From positions 434,001 to 498,000 of the forward strand of contig NZ_SLYA01000002.1 in the NCBI RefSeq assembly GCF_004340965.1: a stretch of 64,000 nt of DNA, in the 5' to 3' direction. Position 1 is the stretch's first letter. Each line of letters starts with the position of its first letter. The translations under genes were made by a program, and so were the position numbers. Positions 24,852 through 33,070 of the stretch are shown here, in pieces. Source of the stretch: Sphingomonas sp. PP-CE-1A-559. Its GTDB lineage: Bacteria; Pseudomonadota; Alphaproteobacteria; Sphingomonadales; Sphingomonadaceae. Under the pieces are notes generated by a model. It did no database searches and was not told where the DNA came from. It saw only the letters and a program-made list of their open reading frames with translations.

Positions 24852-25739
24852 TTACTGGCGCATCCGGATCAACCCCTCCTGCGCGACGCTGGCGACGAGC
24901 CGGCCGTCGCGCGAGAAGATGCGCCCGCGGTTGAACCCGCGGGCATGTCCGGACCACGGTGCGTCGCAGGCGTAGAGCAGCCAGTCGTCTGCGCGGAAAT
25001 CCTCGTGCAGCCACAGCGAATGGTCGAGGCTCGCGGTCTGCAGCCCCGGCGTGATCCAGTTGACGCCGTGCGGCAGCAGCGCGGTGCCGAGCAACGCCAT
25101 GTCCGACGCATAGGACAGGATCGCGCGGTGCATCGCCGGATCGTCGCCGATCGGCGCGACCAGCCGGAACCAGTTGGCATGGGCCGCGGGCTGCGGAACG
25201 GGCTCGATCCAGCTGCGCGGGTTGACCGGACGGATCTCGATCGGGCGCTGGCGCAGCATGTGCGCGCGGAACTTCTCGGGGATGCCGTCGATGCTCTCCA
25301 GCCGCAGCTCGCGATCGGAGCGCAGGTCTTCGGGCGGCGCGACATCGGGCATCGCGTCCTGATGGTGAAGTCCATCCTCGGGCGTCTGAAACGACGCCGC
25401 CATGTTGAGGATCGGCTGCCCCTTCTGCATCGCGATCACGCGCCGGGTTGCAAAACTCCGCCCCTCGAAGTCGCGGACCACGCGGTAGACGATCGGATAA
25501 TCCTCGTTGCCCGGCCGCATGAAATACGCATGCAGCGAGTGCGCCGCCTTGGGGGCCTCCGTCGAGCGTTGCGCCGCCTGCAAAGCCTGCGCGATGACCT
25601 GCCCGCCGAACACGCGACCGACGCCGCCCGGCTGACGCTTCCCGACATAGAGATCGGTGTCCACCTCCTCGATCTCGAGCAGGTCGACGAGCCCCTGCGC
25701 GAGTGCTTCGGGCGACGTATCGGCAGTATCCAAGCTCAT
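24852..25739 (-). CDS. tesB: Acyl-CoA thioesterase II
   Basis: Hydrolyses acyl-CoA to free acid and CoA. 295 residues forming the TesB double hot dog: first half with RVFGGQVIAQALQAAQ and SLHAYFMRPG, second half with SYASDMALLGTAL, TASLDHSLWLHEDF (the catalytic Asp is in this region in E. coli TesB) and HARGFNRGRIFSRDGRLVAS. A GGAGGT Shine-Dalgarno lies four bases before the ATG. It is the last gene of an acyl-CoA degradation gene run and is separated from the dehydrogenase gene upstream by a family A repeat. Confidence 0.93.
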   Translation of the reverse strand: MSLDTADTSPEALAQGLVDLLEIEEVDTDLYVGKRQPGGVGRVFGGQVIAQALQAAQRSTEAPKAAHSLHAYFMRPGNEDYPIVYRVVRDFEGRSFATRRVIAMQKGQPILNMAASFQTPEDGLHHQDAMPDVAPPEDLRSDRELRLESIDGIPEKFRAHMLRQRPIEIRPVNPRSWIEPVPQPAAHANWFRLVAPIGDDPAMHRAILSYASDMALLGTALLPHGVNWITPGLQTASLDHSLWLHEDFRADDWLLYACDAPWSGHARGFNRGRIFSRDGRLVASVAQEGLIRMRQ

Positions 25740-25749
25740 CTGACCTCCA

Positions 25750-25804
25750 TGTTCACCCGCGAAGGCGGGTGCCCAGTCTGGGCCCCCGCCTTCGCGGGGG
25801 TACA
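25750..25804. repeat. Paired inverted repeat, family A
   Basis: 27-bp arms (25750-25776, 25778-25804) with a one-base centre; the two arms differ in a few bases (ACCCGCGAAGGCGGGT against CCCCCGCCTTCGCGGGGG), but each keeps its own internal palindrome. This compensated divergence suggests that the hairpin is under selection. It lies between tesB and the upstream dehydrogenase gene. Confidence 0.88.
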
Positions 25805-25812
25805 GGTTCGGG

Positions 25813-26940
25813 TCAATACCCCGCCGCTACCGCCAGCCGATCCGCGTGGAAGTTCGCATCCCCGAACATCTCAGCCAGCACCCGCGCGCGCTTCATGTAG
25901 AAGCCGATGTCGTATTCGTCGGTCATGCCGATACCGCCATGCATCTGCACGCCCTCCTGCACGCTCAGCGTCGTCGCCAGCGCGGTCATCGCCTTGGCCA
26001 CCGACACCGCCTCGTCCGCCCGGTCGCTGCCTTGGTCGAGCAGCTGCTGCGCCTTAAGCACGGCGGCCCGCGCCACCTCCATCTCCGAATACAGATGCGC
26101 GGCACGGTGTTGGAGCGCCTGGAAGCTGCCGATCAGCGTCCCGAACTGCTTGCGCTCCTTCATATAGCCGATGGTCATGTCCATCGCCCCACCACCGACG
26201 CCGAGCAGTTCCGCCGAAGCGCCGGTCCGGCCTGCGCGGAGCAGGCGGTCGAGAGGCGTGCGCCCCGCATCGACCTCACCGATCACCGCATCCGCATCGA
26301 CCTCGACACCCTCGAACTCGAGCCGTGCGGCCAAGCTCGAATCCGCGAGGCGTTCGGCGTTCGCGGTCAGCCCGGCAGCGTCCTTCGGTACGGCGAACAG
26401 CGTGATGCCGTCCGTGTCATCGGCGCTGCCACCGGTGCGCGCGGCGACGATGATCAGGTCGGCGGTGTGGCCGTGCGTCACGAACCGTTTGGCGCCGGTC
26501 AGCTTGAAGCCGTTGCCCGAGCGTTCGGCGGTCATCGCCACGGTGTCGCGGTGCTTGGCGCCCTCGTCGATCGCGAGTGCCGCCACGGTCTCGCCGGCGA
26601 TGATGCCAGGAAACCACCGCTCGGCCTGCGCCGTGCCCTTCAAGGCCTCGACCGCCGCGACCGCGGTGGACAGGAACGGGGAGGGGGACAAATTGCGCCC
26701 GATCTCCTCCAGTACCACGCCCGCCTCGACATGCCCGAGCCCGAGCCCGCCCTGGTCCTCGCCGATCAGGATGCCGGTAAAGCCCATCTCCGCAAACTGC
26801 TTCCACAGGTCGCGCGAGAAGCCGGTCTTGTCGTCGGCATCGCGCAACGCCCGCATGTGGCTCACGGGCGCATGCTCCGCGACGAAATCGCGAATGGTGT
26901 CCTGAAGGACGGTCTGGTCGTCGTCTAGATACAGTGGCAT
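25813..26940 (-). CDS. Acyl-CoA dehydrogenase family protein without the usual catalytic Glu
   Basis: 375 residues with the acyl-CoA dehydrogenase fold: helical N-terminus (LQDTIRDFVAEHAP), the central beta domain (RFVTHGHTADLIIVAART) and the C-terminal helical domain (FQALQHRAAHLYSEMEVARA, QMHGGIGMTDEYDIGFYMKR). Where catalytic members have a Glu in YEGTxEIQ, this protein reads AEMFGDANFHADRL. It therefore looks like the non-catalytic subunit of a heteromeric dehydrogenase whose partner is encoded next door at 27032. A family A repeat starts three bases upstream of its start codon and may provide its GGGGGAA ribosome site. Confidence 0.88.
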   Translation of the reverse strand: MPLYLDDDQTVLQDTIRDFVAEHAPVSHMRALRDADDKTGFSRDLWKQFAEMGFTGILIGEDQGGLGLGHVEAGVVLEEIGRNLSPSPFLSTAVAAVEALKGTAQAERWFPGIIAGETVAALAIDEGAKHRDTVAMTAERSGNGFKLTGAKRFVTHGHTADLIIVAARTGGSADDTDGITLFAVPKDAAGLTANAERLADSSLAARLEFEGVEVDADAVIGEVDAGRTPLDRLLRAGRTGASAELLGVGGGAMDMTIGYMKERKQFGTLIGSFQALQHRAAHLYSEMEVARAAVLKAQQLLDQGSDRADEAVSVAKAMTALATTLSVQEGVQMHGGIGMTDEYDIGFYMKRARVLAEMFGDANFHADRLAVAAGY

Positions 26941-26943
26941 TCT

Positions 26944-27023
26944 GGTTCCCCCGCGGAGGCGGGGGCCCAGGAGCCCCTCGCGCAGCGTTTGTGATTTTGG
27001 GCTCCCGCTTTCGCGGGAGAACG
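26944..27023. repeat. Paired inverted repeat, family A, filling the gap between two dehydrogenase genes
   Basis: Left arm GGTTCCCCCGCGGAGGCGGG and right arm CTCCCGCTTTCGCGGGAGAAC face each other across about 27 bases. Because both flanking genes are read on the minus strand, the repeat would form a hairpin inside the mRNA. Confidence 0.87.
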
Positions 27024-27031
27024 GTCAAAGG

Positions 27032-28213
27032 TCAGGCCGGCAATTCCAGGATCCGCTTGGCGATGATGTTGAGCTGGATTTCGCTCGTCCCGCCCTCGAT
27101 CGAATTCGCCTTCGTCCGCAGCCACGACCGCGGGATCGCACCGCCGCGCGAACGCTCGCTGTCCCATTCGAGCGCATCCGAGCCGCCCGCCGCCATCATC
27201 AATTCGTACCGACCCTTGTTCAGCTCGGTCCCGTAATATTTCATCATGCTCGGCTGGGCCGGGTGCGCCTTGCCCGCCTTCAGCTCGTCGATGAACCGCT
27301 CGGACATCGCCCCGAACGCCTTCGCCCGCACCTCGAACAACGCGATCGACGCACGCAGCAGCGGATCGGCCAGCCGCCCGTCATGCCCAAGCCCGACGGT
27401 CGCGATCGCCCCGTCGATCAGCGGATTGCCGCCGCTCGACGCGAGCCCCATTCCAGAAATCATCTCGCGCTCATGCCCGAGCAGATATTTCGCGACGTCC
27501 CAGCCCTTGTTCTCCTCGTAGACGCGGTTGACCTTGGGCACCTCGACATTGTCGAAGAACGTCTCGCAGAACGGCGAATTGCCGCTGATCAGCAGGATCG
27601 GCTTGGTCGACACGCCGGGCGAGGCCATGTCGAACAGCACGAAGCTGATCCCGCCCTGCTTCGACGTCTTGTCGGTGCGGACCAGGCAGAAAATCCAGTC
27701 CGCCTTGTCGGCGTAGGAGGTCCACACCTTCTGCCCGTTGACGAGATAATGGTCGCCCTTGTCCTCTGCCGATGTGGCGAGCCCGGCAAGGTCGGACCCC
27801 GCATTCGGCTCCGAATACCCCTGGCACCAGCGGATCTCGCCCCGCGCGATCTTGGTCAGGTGATCGAGCTTCTGCTCCTCGGTGCCGTACTTCAGCAATG
27901 CCGGCCCGAGCATCGAGATCCCGAACGAGTTGAGCGGGTTGCGAGCCTTTATTGCCGCCATCTCTTCGCGCAGGATCTTAGTCTCCGCGGGCGACAACCC
28001 GCCGCCGCCATACGCCTTGGGCCAATCCGGCACGGTCCAGCCCTTGGCGGCCATCTTGTCGAGCCAATCTTTCTGCGCCGGCGACGACGGCTTGAACTGG
28101 CGCCCGCCCCAGCAGACGTCGTCCTCCGAGCGCACCGGTTTGCGCATCTCGGGCGGGCAATTCTCCGCGAGCCACGCACGCGTTTCGGACCGGAAAGTGT
28201 CGAGGTCGGACAT
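27032..28213 (-). CDS. Acyl-CoA dehydrogenase (catalytic subunit type)
   Basis: 393 residues, FAD-dependent alpha,beta-dehydrogenation of an acyl-CoA. Seen are the FAD/substrate loop RWCQGYSEPNAGSDLAGLAT, the beta domain (YLVNGQKVWTSYADKADWIF) and a C-terminal SIEGGTSEIQLNIIAKRIL, whose Glu is at the catalytic position. The N-terminal segment MRKPVRSEDDVCWGGRQF is typical of the FadE-like proteins that work as heterodimers. GGAGC is the Shine-Dalgarno and the amidase stop lies 4 bases upstream. The neighbouring gene encodes the probable partner subunit. Substrate unknown. Confidence 0.9.
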   Translation of the reverse strand: MSDLDTFRSETRAWLAENCPPEMRKPVRSEDDVCWGGRQFKPSSPAQKDWLDKMAAKGWTVPDWPKAYGGGGLSPAETKILREEMAAIKARNPLNSFGISMLGPALLKYGTEEQKLDHLTKIARGEIRWCQGYSEPNAGSDLAGLATSAEDKGDHYLVNGQKVWTSYADKADWIFCLVRTDKTSKQGGISFVLFDMASPGVSTKPILLISGNSPFCETFFDNVEVPKVNRVYEENKGWDVAKYLLGHEREMISGMGLASSGGNPLIDGAIATVGLGHDGRLADPLLRASIALFEVRAKAFGAMSERFIDELKAGKAHPAQPSMMKYYGTELNKGRYELMMAAGGSDALEWDSERSRGGAIPRSWLRTKANSIEGGTSEIQLNIIAKRILELPA

Positions 28214-28217
28214 CGGA

Positions 28218-29522
28218 TCAGCTCCTGCTTAGTCGATTGCACAGCGCGGCGACGGCGATCGCGTCGTGGTCGCGGTAACGGTTGGTGATGACCTGCACGC
28301 CGATCGGCAGGCCGCGCGGGTCGATCCCGACGGGCACGCTGGTCGCGGGCAGATTGGGGAAGGTGGCGAGGCCCGCCCAGGCGAACTGGACGCCGAACGG
28401 GGTATCCTCGCCGTCGATCGACAGCGTCCGCCGCGCGACGTTGCGCTCGGCGATGTGCGGGAAGGCGTTCACGCCGCTGGCCGGCGCGATCACCGCGTCG
28501 AACCGCTCGAACAGCGCACTCCAGGCGCGTTGCAACCGCGCCTGCGAATCGAGCAGGTCGAACCAGTGCGACAGCGTCGCGACCTTGCCGTCGCGCGCGG
28601 GTCCGCCACGGGTCATCGCGATGCCGAGCATCCGCATATAGTCGGCATGCTGAGCAGCGAGGTCGATCGGCGGGGGTGCGCTTGAAATGATGGCGCCGGC
28701 CGCGGCGAGGGCTTCACCAACGCGCCCGATCGCGCCGACGATCGACGAATCGACGCGTGCCGAGGGATGCGCGGTGAGCAGGAGGATGCGTGGTCGGGCT
28801 AAGTCGACGGTCGCGCGCGGCAAGGGGATGTCGGCGAGGATGTCGAGCGCAACGGCCAGATCCTCGGGATTACGCGCGAGCGGCCCGATCACGCCGAGAA
28901 CCGCGCTCGCCCCATCGGTGCCGGGCACGCGATGTCCGATATCGGACAAGGCGCCATAGGTCGGCTTGTGCCCCCAGACGCCGCAGAACGCGGCCGGCAC
29001 GCGGATCGAGCCGCCGATATCGGAGCCGAGTTCGAGCGGTACCATGCCCGATGCTAGCGCCGCCGCGGCACCACCCGACGATCCGCCGGGCGTCAACGTC
29101 GGGTCGAGCGGATGGTTCGTCCGGCCATGGATCGGGTTGTCCGCCTGCCAGTCGCTCAACCGCACCGGCACGTTGGTCTTGCCGAGGATCACCGCGCCCG
29201 CCGCCTTCAGCCGGGTTACGGCCACGGCATCGCGGTCGACGATGTTATCGCGGTGGATCCCGACGCCCCAACTGGTCGGCAGCCCGGCGACGTCGAAAGA
29301 TTCCTTCACCGTAATCGGTACGCCGAACAGCGGCCGGTCGTCCGGACGCTCCGCATCGAGCGCCCGCGCCGCCTCCCGCGCCCGCACGAAATCGCGCACG
29401 ACGACCGCATTGATCGCACCATCGCGCGCCTCGATCCGCGCAATCGCCGCGTCGCACTCGGCGACCGCGGTCGTTTCGCCCGCACGGATCGCCGCCGCCG
29501 TCTGGAGCGCGGACCGCTCCAT
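28218..29522 (-). CDS. Amidase signature family protein
   Basis: 434-residue amidase. The catalytic Ser-cisSer-Lys triad is visible: Lys in PITVKESFDVAG, the Gly/Ser loop TPGGSSGGAAAALASG and the Ser in SDIGGSIRVPAAFCG. Signature amidases hydrolyse amides to acid and ammonia; specificity is not readable. It sits inside an acyl-CoA degradation operon between hydratase/dehydrogenase and acyl-CoA dehydrogenase genes, so it may release an acid from an amide substrate, which the nearby acyl-CoA synthetase then activates. That pathway is inferred. Confidence 0.9.
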   Translation of the reverse strand: MERSALQTAAAIRAGETTAVAECDAAIARIEARDGAINAVVVRDFVRAREAARALDAERPDDRPLFGVPITVKESFDVAGLPTSWGVGIHRDNIVDRDAVAVTRLKAAGAVILGKTNVPVRLSDWQADNPIHGRTNHPLDPTLTPGGSSGGAAAALASGMVPLELGSDIGGSIRVPAAFCGVWGHKPTYGALSDIGHRVPGTDGASAVLGVIGPLARNPEDLAVALDILADIPLPRATVDLARPRILLLTAHPSARVDSSIVGAIGRVGEALAAAGAIISSAPPPIDLAAQHADYMRMLGIAMTRGGPARDGKVATLSHWFDLLDSQARLQRAWSALFERFDAVIAPASGVNAFPHIAERNVARRTLSIDGEDTPFGVQFAWAGLATFPNLPATSVPVGIDPRGLPIGVQVITNRYRDHDAIAVAALCNRLSRS

Positions 29523-29559
29523 CAGCGCGCGACTACCGGCAAGAAACGACCGCGACCGA

Positions 29560-31608
29560 TCACTTCAGTCGACCACCCGATGCCGCGGCGTCCTTCAGCG
29601 ACTTCGCCACCGGAAACCCGTATTTCTCGAGCCCCGCGACGACCTTCGCCAAGCCCTCGGACTGCGCCCAGAACATCGGCCCGCCGCGGTACACCGGCCA
29701 GCCATAGCCGTAGATCCAGACCACATCGACGTCCGACGCCCGCTGGGCCTTGCCCTCTTCGAGGATCAGCGCGCCTTCGTTGACCATCGTATAGAGCGTC
29801 CGCACGACGATCTCCTCGTCGCTGATATCGCGCGGCGTCACGCCCGACTTCTTGCGGAACTTGTCGATGATCTCGGTGACGCGCGGCGAGTTCGACGGCG
29901 TCCGCTTCTCGTCGTAATCGTAGAAGCCCGCCTTGGTCTTCTGGCCCCAGCGGTTCTCCGCCGCCAGCGCATCGCGGATGTTCTCGATCCGGCTCGGATC
30001 ACGGTGCCAGCCGATGTCGACGCCCGCCAGGTCGCTCATCTGGAACGGCCCCATCGGCATCCCGAATGCGACATGGACCTTGTCGATCTGCTCCGGGCTC
30101 GCGCCTTCCAGCAGCAGCTTGGTCGCCTCGACCTGACGCGGCATCAGCATGCGGTTGCCGATGAACCCGTAGGTCACGCCGGCGACGACAGCGACCTTCT
30201 TGATCTTCTTCGCAAGCGCCATGACCGTCGCCAGCACATCGTCCGCCGTCTTGTCGCCGCGTACGACCTCCAGCAATTTCATCACGTTGGCCGGCGAGAA
30301 GAAGTGCATCCCGACCACGTCCTCGGGCCGCTTCGTGCACGACGCGATCGCATCGATGTCGAGATAAGACGTGTTCGACGCCAGGATCGCGCCCGGCTTG
30401 GCGATCGCGTCGAGCTTGGTGAAGATCTCCTTCTTCACCTCCATCGTCTCGTACACCGCCTCGATGATCAGGTCGCATTCCGCCAGATCGGCGAAGTCCA
30501 GAGTCCGCTTCAGCGCGCCCATCGCCTGCTCGACCTGCTCGGGCCTGATCCGGCCCTTCGCGGCGGTCGCCTCGTAGTTCTTGCGCACGACGCCGGTGCC
30601 GCGGTCGAGCGCATCCTGCTGCATCTCGACGATCGTGACCGGGATGCCTGCGGACAGGAAGTTCATCGAGATGCCGCCGCCCATCGTGCCCGCGCCGATC
30701 ACGCCGACGCGCTTGATCTCGCGCAGCTTGGTGTCGGCGGGGACGTCGTCGATCTTGGCGGCCTGGCGTTCGGCGAAGAAGATGTGGCGCTGTGCGGCCG
30801 ACTGCACGCCGGTCATCAGCTTCATGAATTCCTGGCGCTCGAAGGCGATGCCCTCTTCGAAGCTGGAGCCGTCGGTGGCCTTCTCGACGCAAGCGATGTT
30901 GGCGGCCGGCGCGTCGAAGTTCCGGAAACGGCGGGCGTTCTCCTTCTTGAACGCAGCCACGGCATCCGGATCGGCCTGCGCCGTCTTCTCGGACGCACGG
31001 GGCAGGGGGCGCTTGGTCGCGATCTCGCGCGCGAACGCGACGGCATCGGCTTCAAGTGAGTCCTCGCCGACGATCTTGTCGATCAGGCCCGCGTCGAGCG
31101 CCTTCTTCGCCGAGATTGGATCGCCCTTAGCGGTCATCTCCAGCGCGAGCTTCACGCCGGCGATCCGCGGGATACGCTGCGTGCCGCCTGCGCCGGGGAG
31201 CAGGCCAAGCTTCACCTCGGGCGTACCGATCTTCGCCGAGGGAACGGCGACGCGGTAATGACAGCCGAGCGTGACTTCGCAACCGCCGCCGAGCGCGGTG
31301 CCGTGGATCGCCGCGACGACCGGCTTCGACGACGCCTCGATCATGTCGACGACGGTGGGCAGGCCGGGCTCGACCATTTCCTTGCCGAACTCGGTGATGT
31401 CGGCGCCTGCAAAGAACGTGCGGCCGTCGCAGCGGATCACCATCGCGGTGATGCTGTCGTCGTTAACGCCGTCCTTGATCGCCGCTTCGAGACCCTGCCG
31501 GACCGCGGCGCCGAGCGCGTTGACGGGGGGATTGTTCGAGATGATGACGAGCACGTCGTCATGGCGTTCGGTGCGGATCGGGCCAGTGTTCGTCGACGGG
31601 GTCATCAT
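29560..31608 (-). CDS. Bifunctional enoyl-CoA hydratase / 3-hydroxyacyl-CoA dehydrogenase
   Basis: 682-residue FadB/FadJ/PimF-like enzyme for two beta-oxidation steps. The N-terminal crotonase domain (to about residue 190) has [20 protein letters not shown] and [15 protein letters not shown]. The NAD domain begins [18 protein letters not shown], followed by the 3-hydroxyacyl dehydrogenase C-terminal part ([19 protein letters not shown]). It is the first gene after a repeat and has a good AAGGAGAAT Shine-Dalgarno. The genes downstream supply acyl-CoA dehydrogenase and thioesterase; no thiolase gene is in the window. Confidence 0.93.
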   Translation of the reverse strand: MMTPSTNTGPIRTERHDDVLVIISNNPPVNALGAAVRQGLEAAIKDGVNDDSITAMVIRCDGRTFFAGADITEFGKEMVEPGLPTVVDMIEASSKPVVAAIHGTALGGGCEVTLGCHYRVAVPSAKIGTPEVKLGLLPGAGGTQRIPRIAGVKLALEMTAKGDPISAKKALDAGLIDKIVGEDSLEADAVAFAREIATKRPLPRASEKTAQADPDAVAAFKKENARRFRNFDAPAANIACVEKATDGSSFEEGIAFERQEFMKLMTGVQSAAQRHIFFAERQAAKIDDVPADTKLREIKRVGVIGAGTMGGGISMNFLSAGIPVTIVEMQQDALDRGTGVVRKNYEATAAKGRIRPEQVEQAMGALKRTLDFADLAECDLIIEAVYETMEVKKEIFTKLDAIAKPGAILASNTSYLDIDAIASCTKRPEDVVGMHFFSPANVMKLLEVVRGDKTADDVLATVMALAKKIKKVAVVAGVTYGFIGNRMLMPRQVEATKLLLEGASPEQIDKVHVAFGMPMGPFQMSDLAGVDIGWHRDPSRIENIRDALAAENRWGQKTKAGFYDYDEKRTPSNSPRVTEIIDKFRKKSGVTPRDISDEEIVVRTLYTMVNEGALILEEGKAQRASDVDVVWIYGYGWPVYRGGPMFWAQSEGLAKVVAGLEKYGFPVAKSLKDAAASGGRLK

Positions 31609-31617
31609 ATTCTCCTT

Positions 31618-31695
31618 GTTCTCCTGCGAAAGCAGGAGCCCAGGGCCACATCGGCAGCCCTGTGTGATACTGGACTCCTGCGTGCGCAGGAGAAC
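31618..31695. repeat. Paired inverted repeat, family A (diverged)
   Basis: Arms GTTCTCCTGCGAAAGCAGGA and TCCTGCGTGCGCAGGAGAAC face each other across about 38 bases. The inner hairpins keep pairing although their sequence differs from other copies (CTCCTGC with GCAGGAG). Confidence 0.85.
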
Positions 31696-31701
31696 GGAAA
31701 C

Positions 31702-32922
31702 TCAGGTCATCGCCGCGTAGATCATCGTCTTCAGTTCGCGGCGGATGGGATAGAAACTGCTCGGCGAAAGCTGCGTCATGAACACCATCGACAGGCGCTC
31801 GACGGGATCGACGAAGAACGCGGTCGAGAACATCCCGCCCCAGTAGAACTCGCCCTTCGACCCCGGCACCATCGTCTTCGCGACGTCGTCGGTGATCGCG
31901 AACCCGAGCCCGAAGCCGGTGCCCGCGTTCGACGCCTCGCTGAACAGCGACTTCGACATCGCCGCGAGATCCGATTTTCCGGGCAGGTGATTCTGCGTCA
32001 TCAGGTCGAGCGTCTTGCGCCCGAGAATGCGCGCGCCGTCGAGTTCGCCCCCGTTCAGCAGCATCGTATTGAACCGGTGATAATCGAGCGCGGTCGAGAC
32101 GAGCCCGCCGCCGCCCGAGACGAGTTTAGGCTGCCGGCTCCACGCACTCTCAGCCCCGCGATCGTACATCACGCGGCCCTTGCCGGGCGCCAGCGTGTAG
32201 CAGTCGGTCAACCGGTCGAGCTTGTCGGCGGGGACCTGGAAGAAGGTGTCGTCCATCTTCAGCGGTGCGAAGATACGCGTCCTGAAGAACTGGTCGAGCG
32301 GCAGGCCCGACACGCGCTGCACGACCGCGCCGAGCACGTCGGTCGCGACCGAATAATTCCACGCGGTGCCTGGCGAGAATTCGAGCGGGATCTTCGCCAG
32401 CGCGCCGATGAAGCCGTCGAGGTCATAGCCGCCGTGCCAGCCCTCGATCTTGCCGTCGCGGTACGCGGCATCGACGTTCGAACGGTTCTGGAAACTATAC
32501 GTCAGCCCCGAGGTATGCCGGAGCAGGTCGACCATCCGCATCGGCTCGGCCGTCGGCCTGGTCACGAACGGCACGCCGCCACCGCCGCCATCATAGACGC
32601 CGATATCCTTGAACTCGGGCAGCACGTGGTGGACCGGCGTATCGACCGCGACGAGGCCCTGCTCGACCAGCATCATGAACGCGACCGAGGTGATCGGCTT
32701 GGTCATCGATGCGATCCGGAACAGCGATCCTTCGTCAACGCTCTTGCCGCCCTCACGCGCTGCGCCCGCGTTCGAGAAATGGACGATCTCGCCGTCGCGC
32801 GCGATCAGCAGTTGCGCGTTCGGCAGCTTGCCCGAATCGATGTAGCGCGTCCGGAGCAGCGTATCGATCGCCGCCAACCGGCTCGCATCGAAGCCGTGCG
32901 CGGCAGGTTCAGCGATTTTCAC
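31702..32922 (-). CDS. Serine hydrolase, beta-lactamase class C / esterase family
   Basis: 406 residues. The SxxK motif is in FRIASMTKPITSVAFMML (Ser as nucleophile, Lys as base) and the Tyr motif is in WNYSVATDVLGAV. These residues mark the EstB/PBP4*-like group of the beta-lactamase superfamily, which contains esterases and D-amino-acid peptidases; true beta-lactamases are unlikely because there is no signal peptide. It is the first minus-strand gene of the acyl-CoA locus and diverges from the acyl-CoA synthetase gene, so an ester-cleaving role upstream of CoA activation is plausible. Confidence 0.88.
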   Translation of the reverse strand: MKIAEPAAHGFDASRLAAIDTLLRTRYIDSGKLPNAQLLIARDGEIVHFSNAGAAREGGKSVDEGSLFRIASMTKPITSVAFMMLVEQGLVAVDTPVHHVLPEFKDIGVYDGGGGGVPFVTRPTAEPMRMVDLLRHTSGLTYSFQNRSNVDAAYRDGKIEGWHGGYDLDGFIGALAKIPLEFSPGTAWNYSVATDVLGAVVQRVSGLPLDQFFRTRIFAPLKMDDTFFQVPADKLDRLTDCYTLAPGKGRVMYDRGAESAWSRQPKLVSGGGGLVSTALDYHRFNTMLLNGGELDGARILGRKTLDLMTQNHLPGKSDLAAMSKSLFSEASNAGTGFGLGFAITDDVAKTMVPGSKGEFYWGGMFSTAFFVDPVERLSMVFMTQLSPSSFYPIRRELKTMIYAAMT

Positions 32923-33012
32923 GATTCGACCGTCCGTGCCATGACCCGCTCCATACCCCTAGTTCGAACTTGGTGCCTCTATTGCCTTGAGTGCGGCAGG
33001 AATCAACTATAA

Positions 33013-33028
33013 CCTGTCTTCGAACAGG
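33013..33028. promoter_or_regulatory. Possible operator between serine hydrolase and acyl-CoA synthetase genes
   Basis: The inverted repeat CCTGT-N6-ACAGG lies in the 148-bp divergent gap, 43 bases before the synthetase start. It could bind a TetR-type regulator of the acyl-CoA genes, but no regulator gene is nearby, so this is only a candidate. Confidence 0.3.
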
Positions 33029-33070
33029 CGATAAGACAAACCCGAAATTCAACTCTGGAGTCAACCGGTC

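Noticed and set aside
28966..31059. 697-codon plus-strand frame
   Set aside because: Antisense to the amidase and the hydratase/dehydrogenase genes; Arg/Asp/His-rich without motifs.
31702..32922. Beta-lactamase resistance gene
   Set aside because: SxxK and Tyr motifs fit the wider esterase/peptidase group; there is no signal peptide and the context is catabolic.
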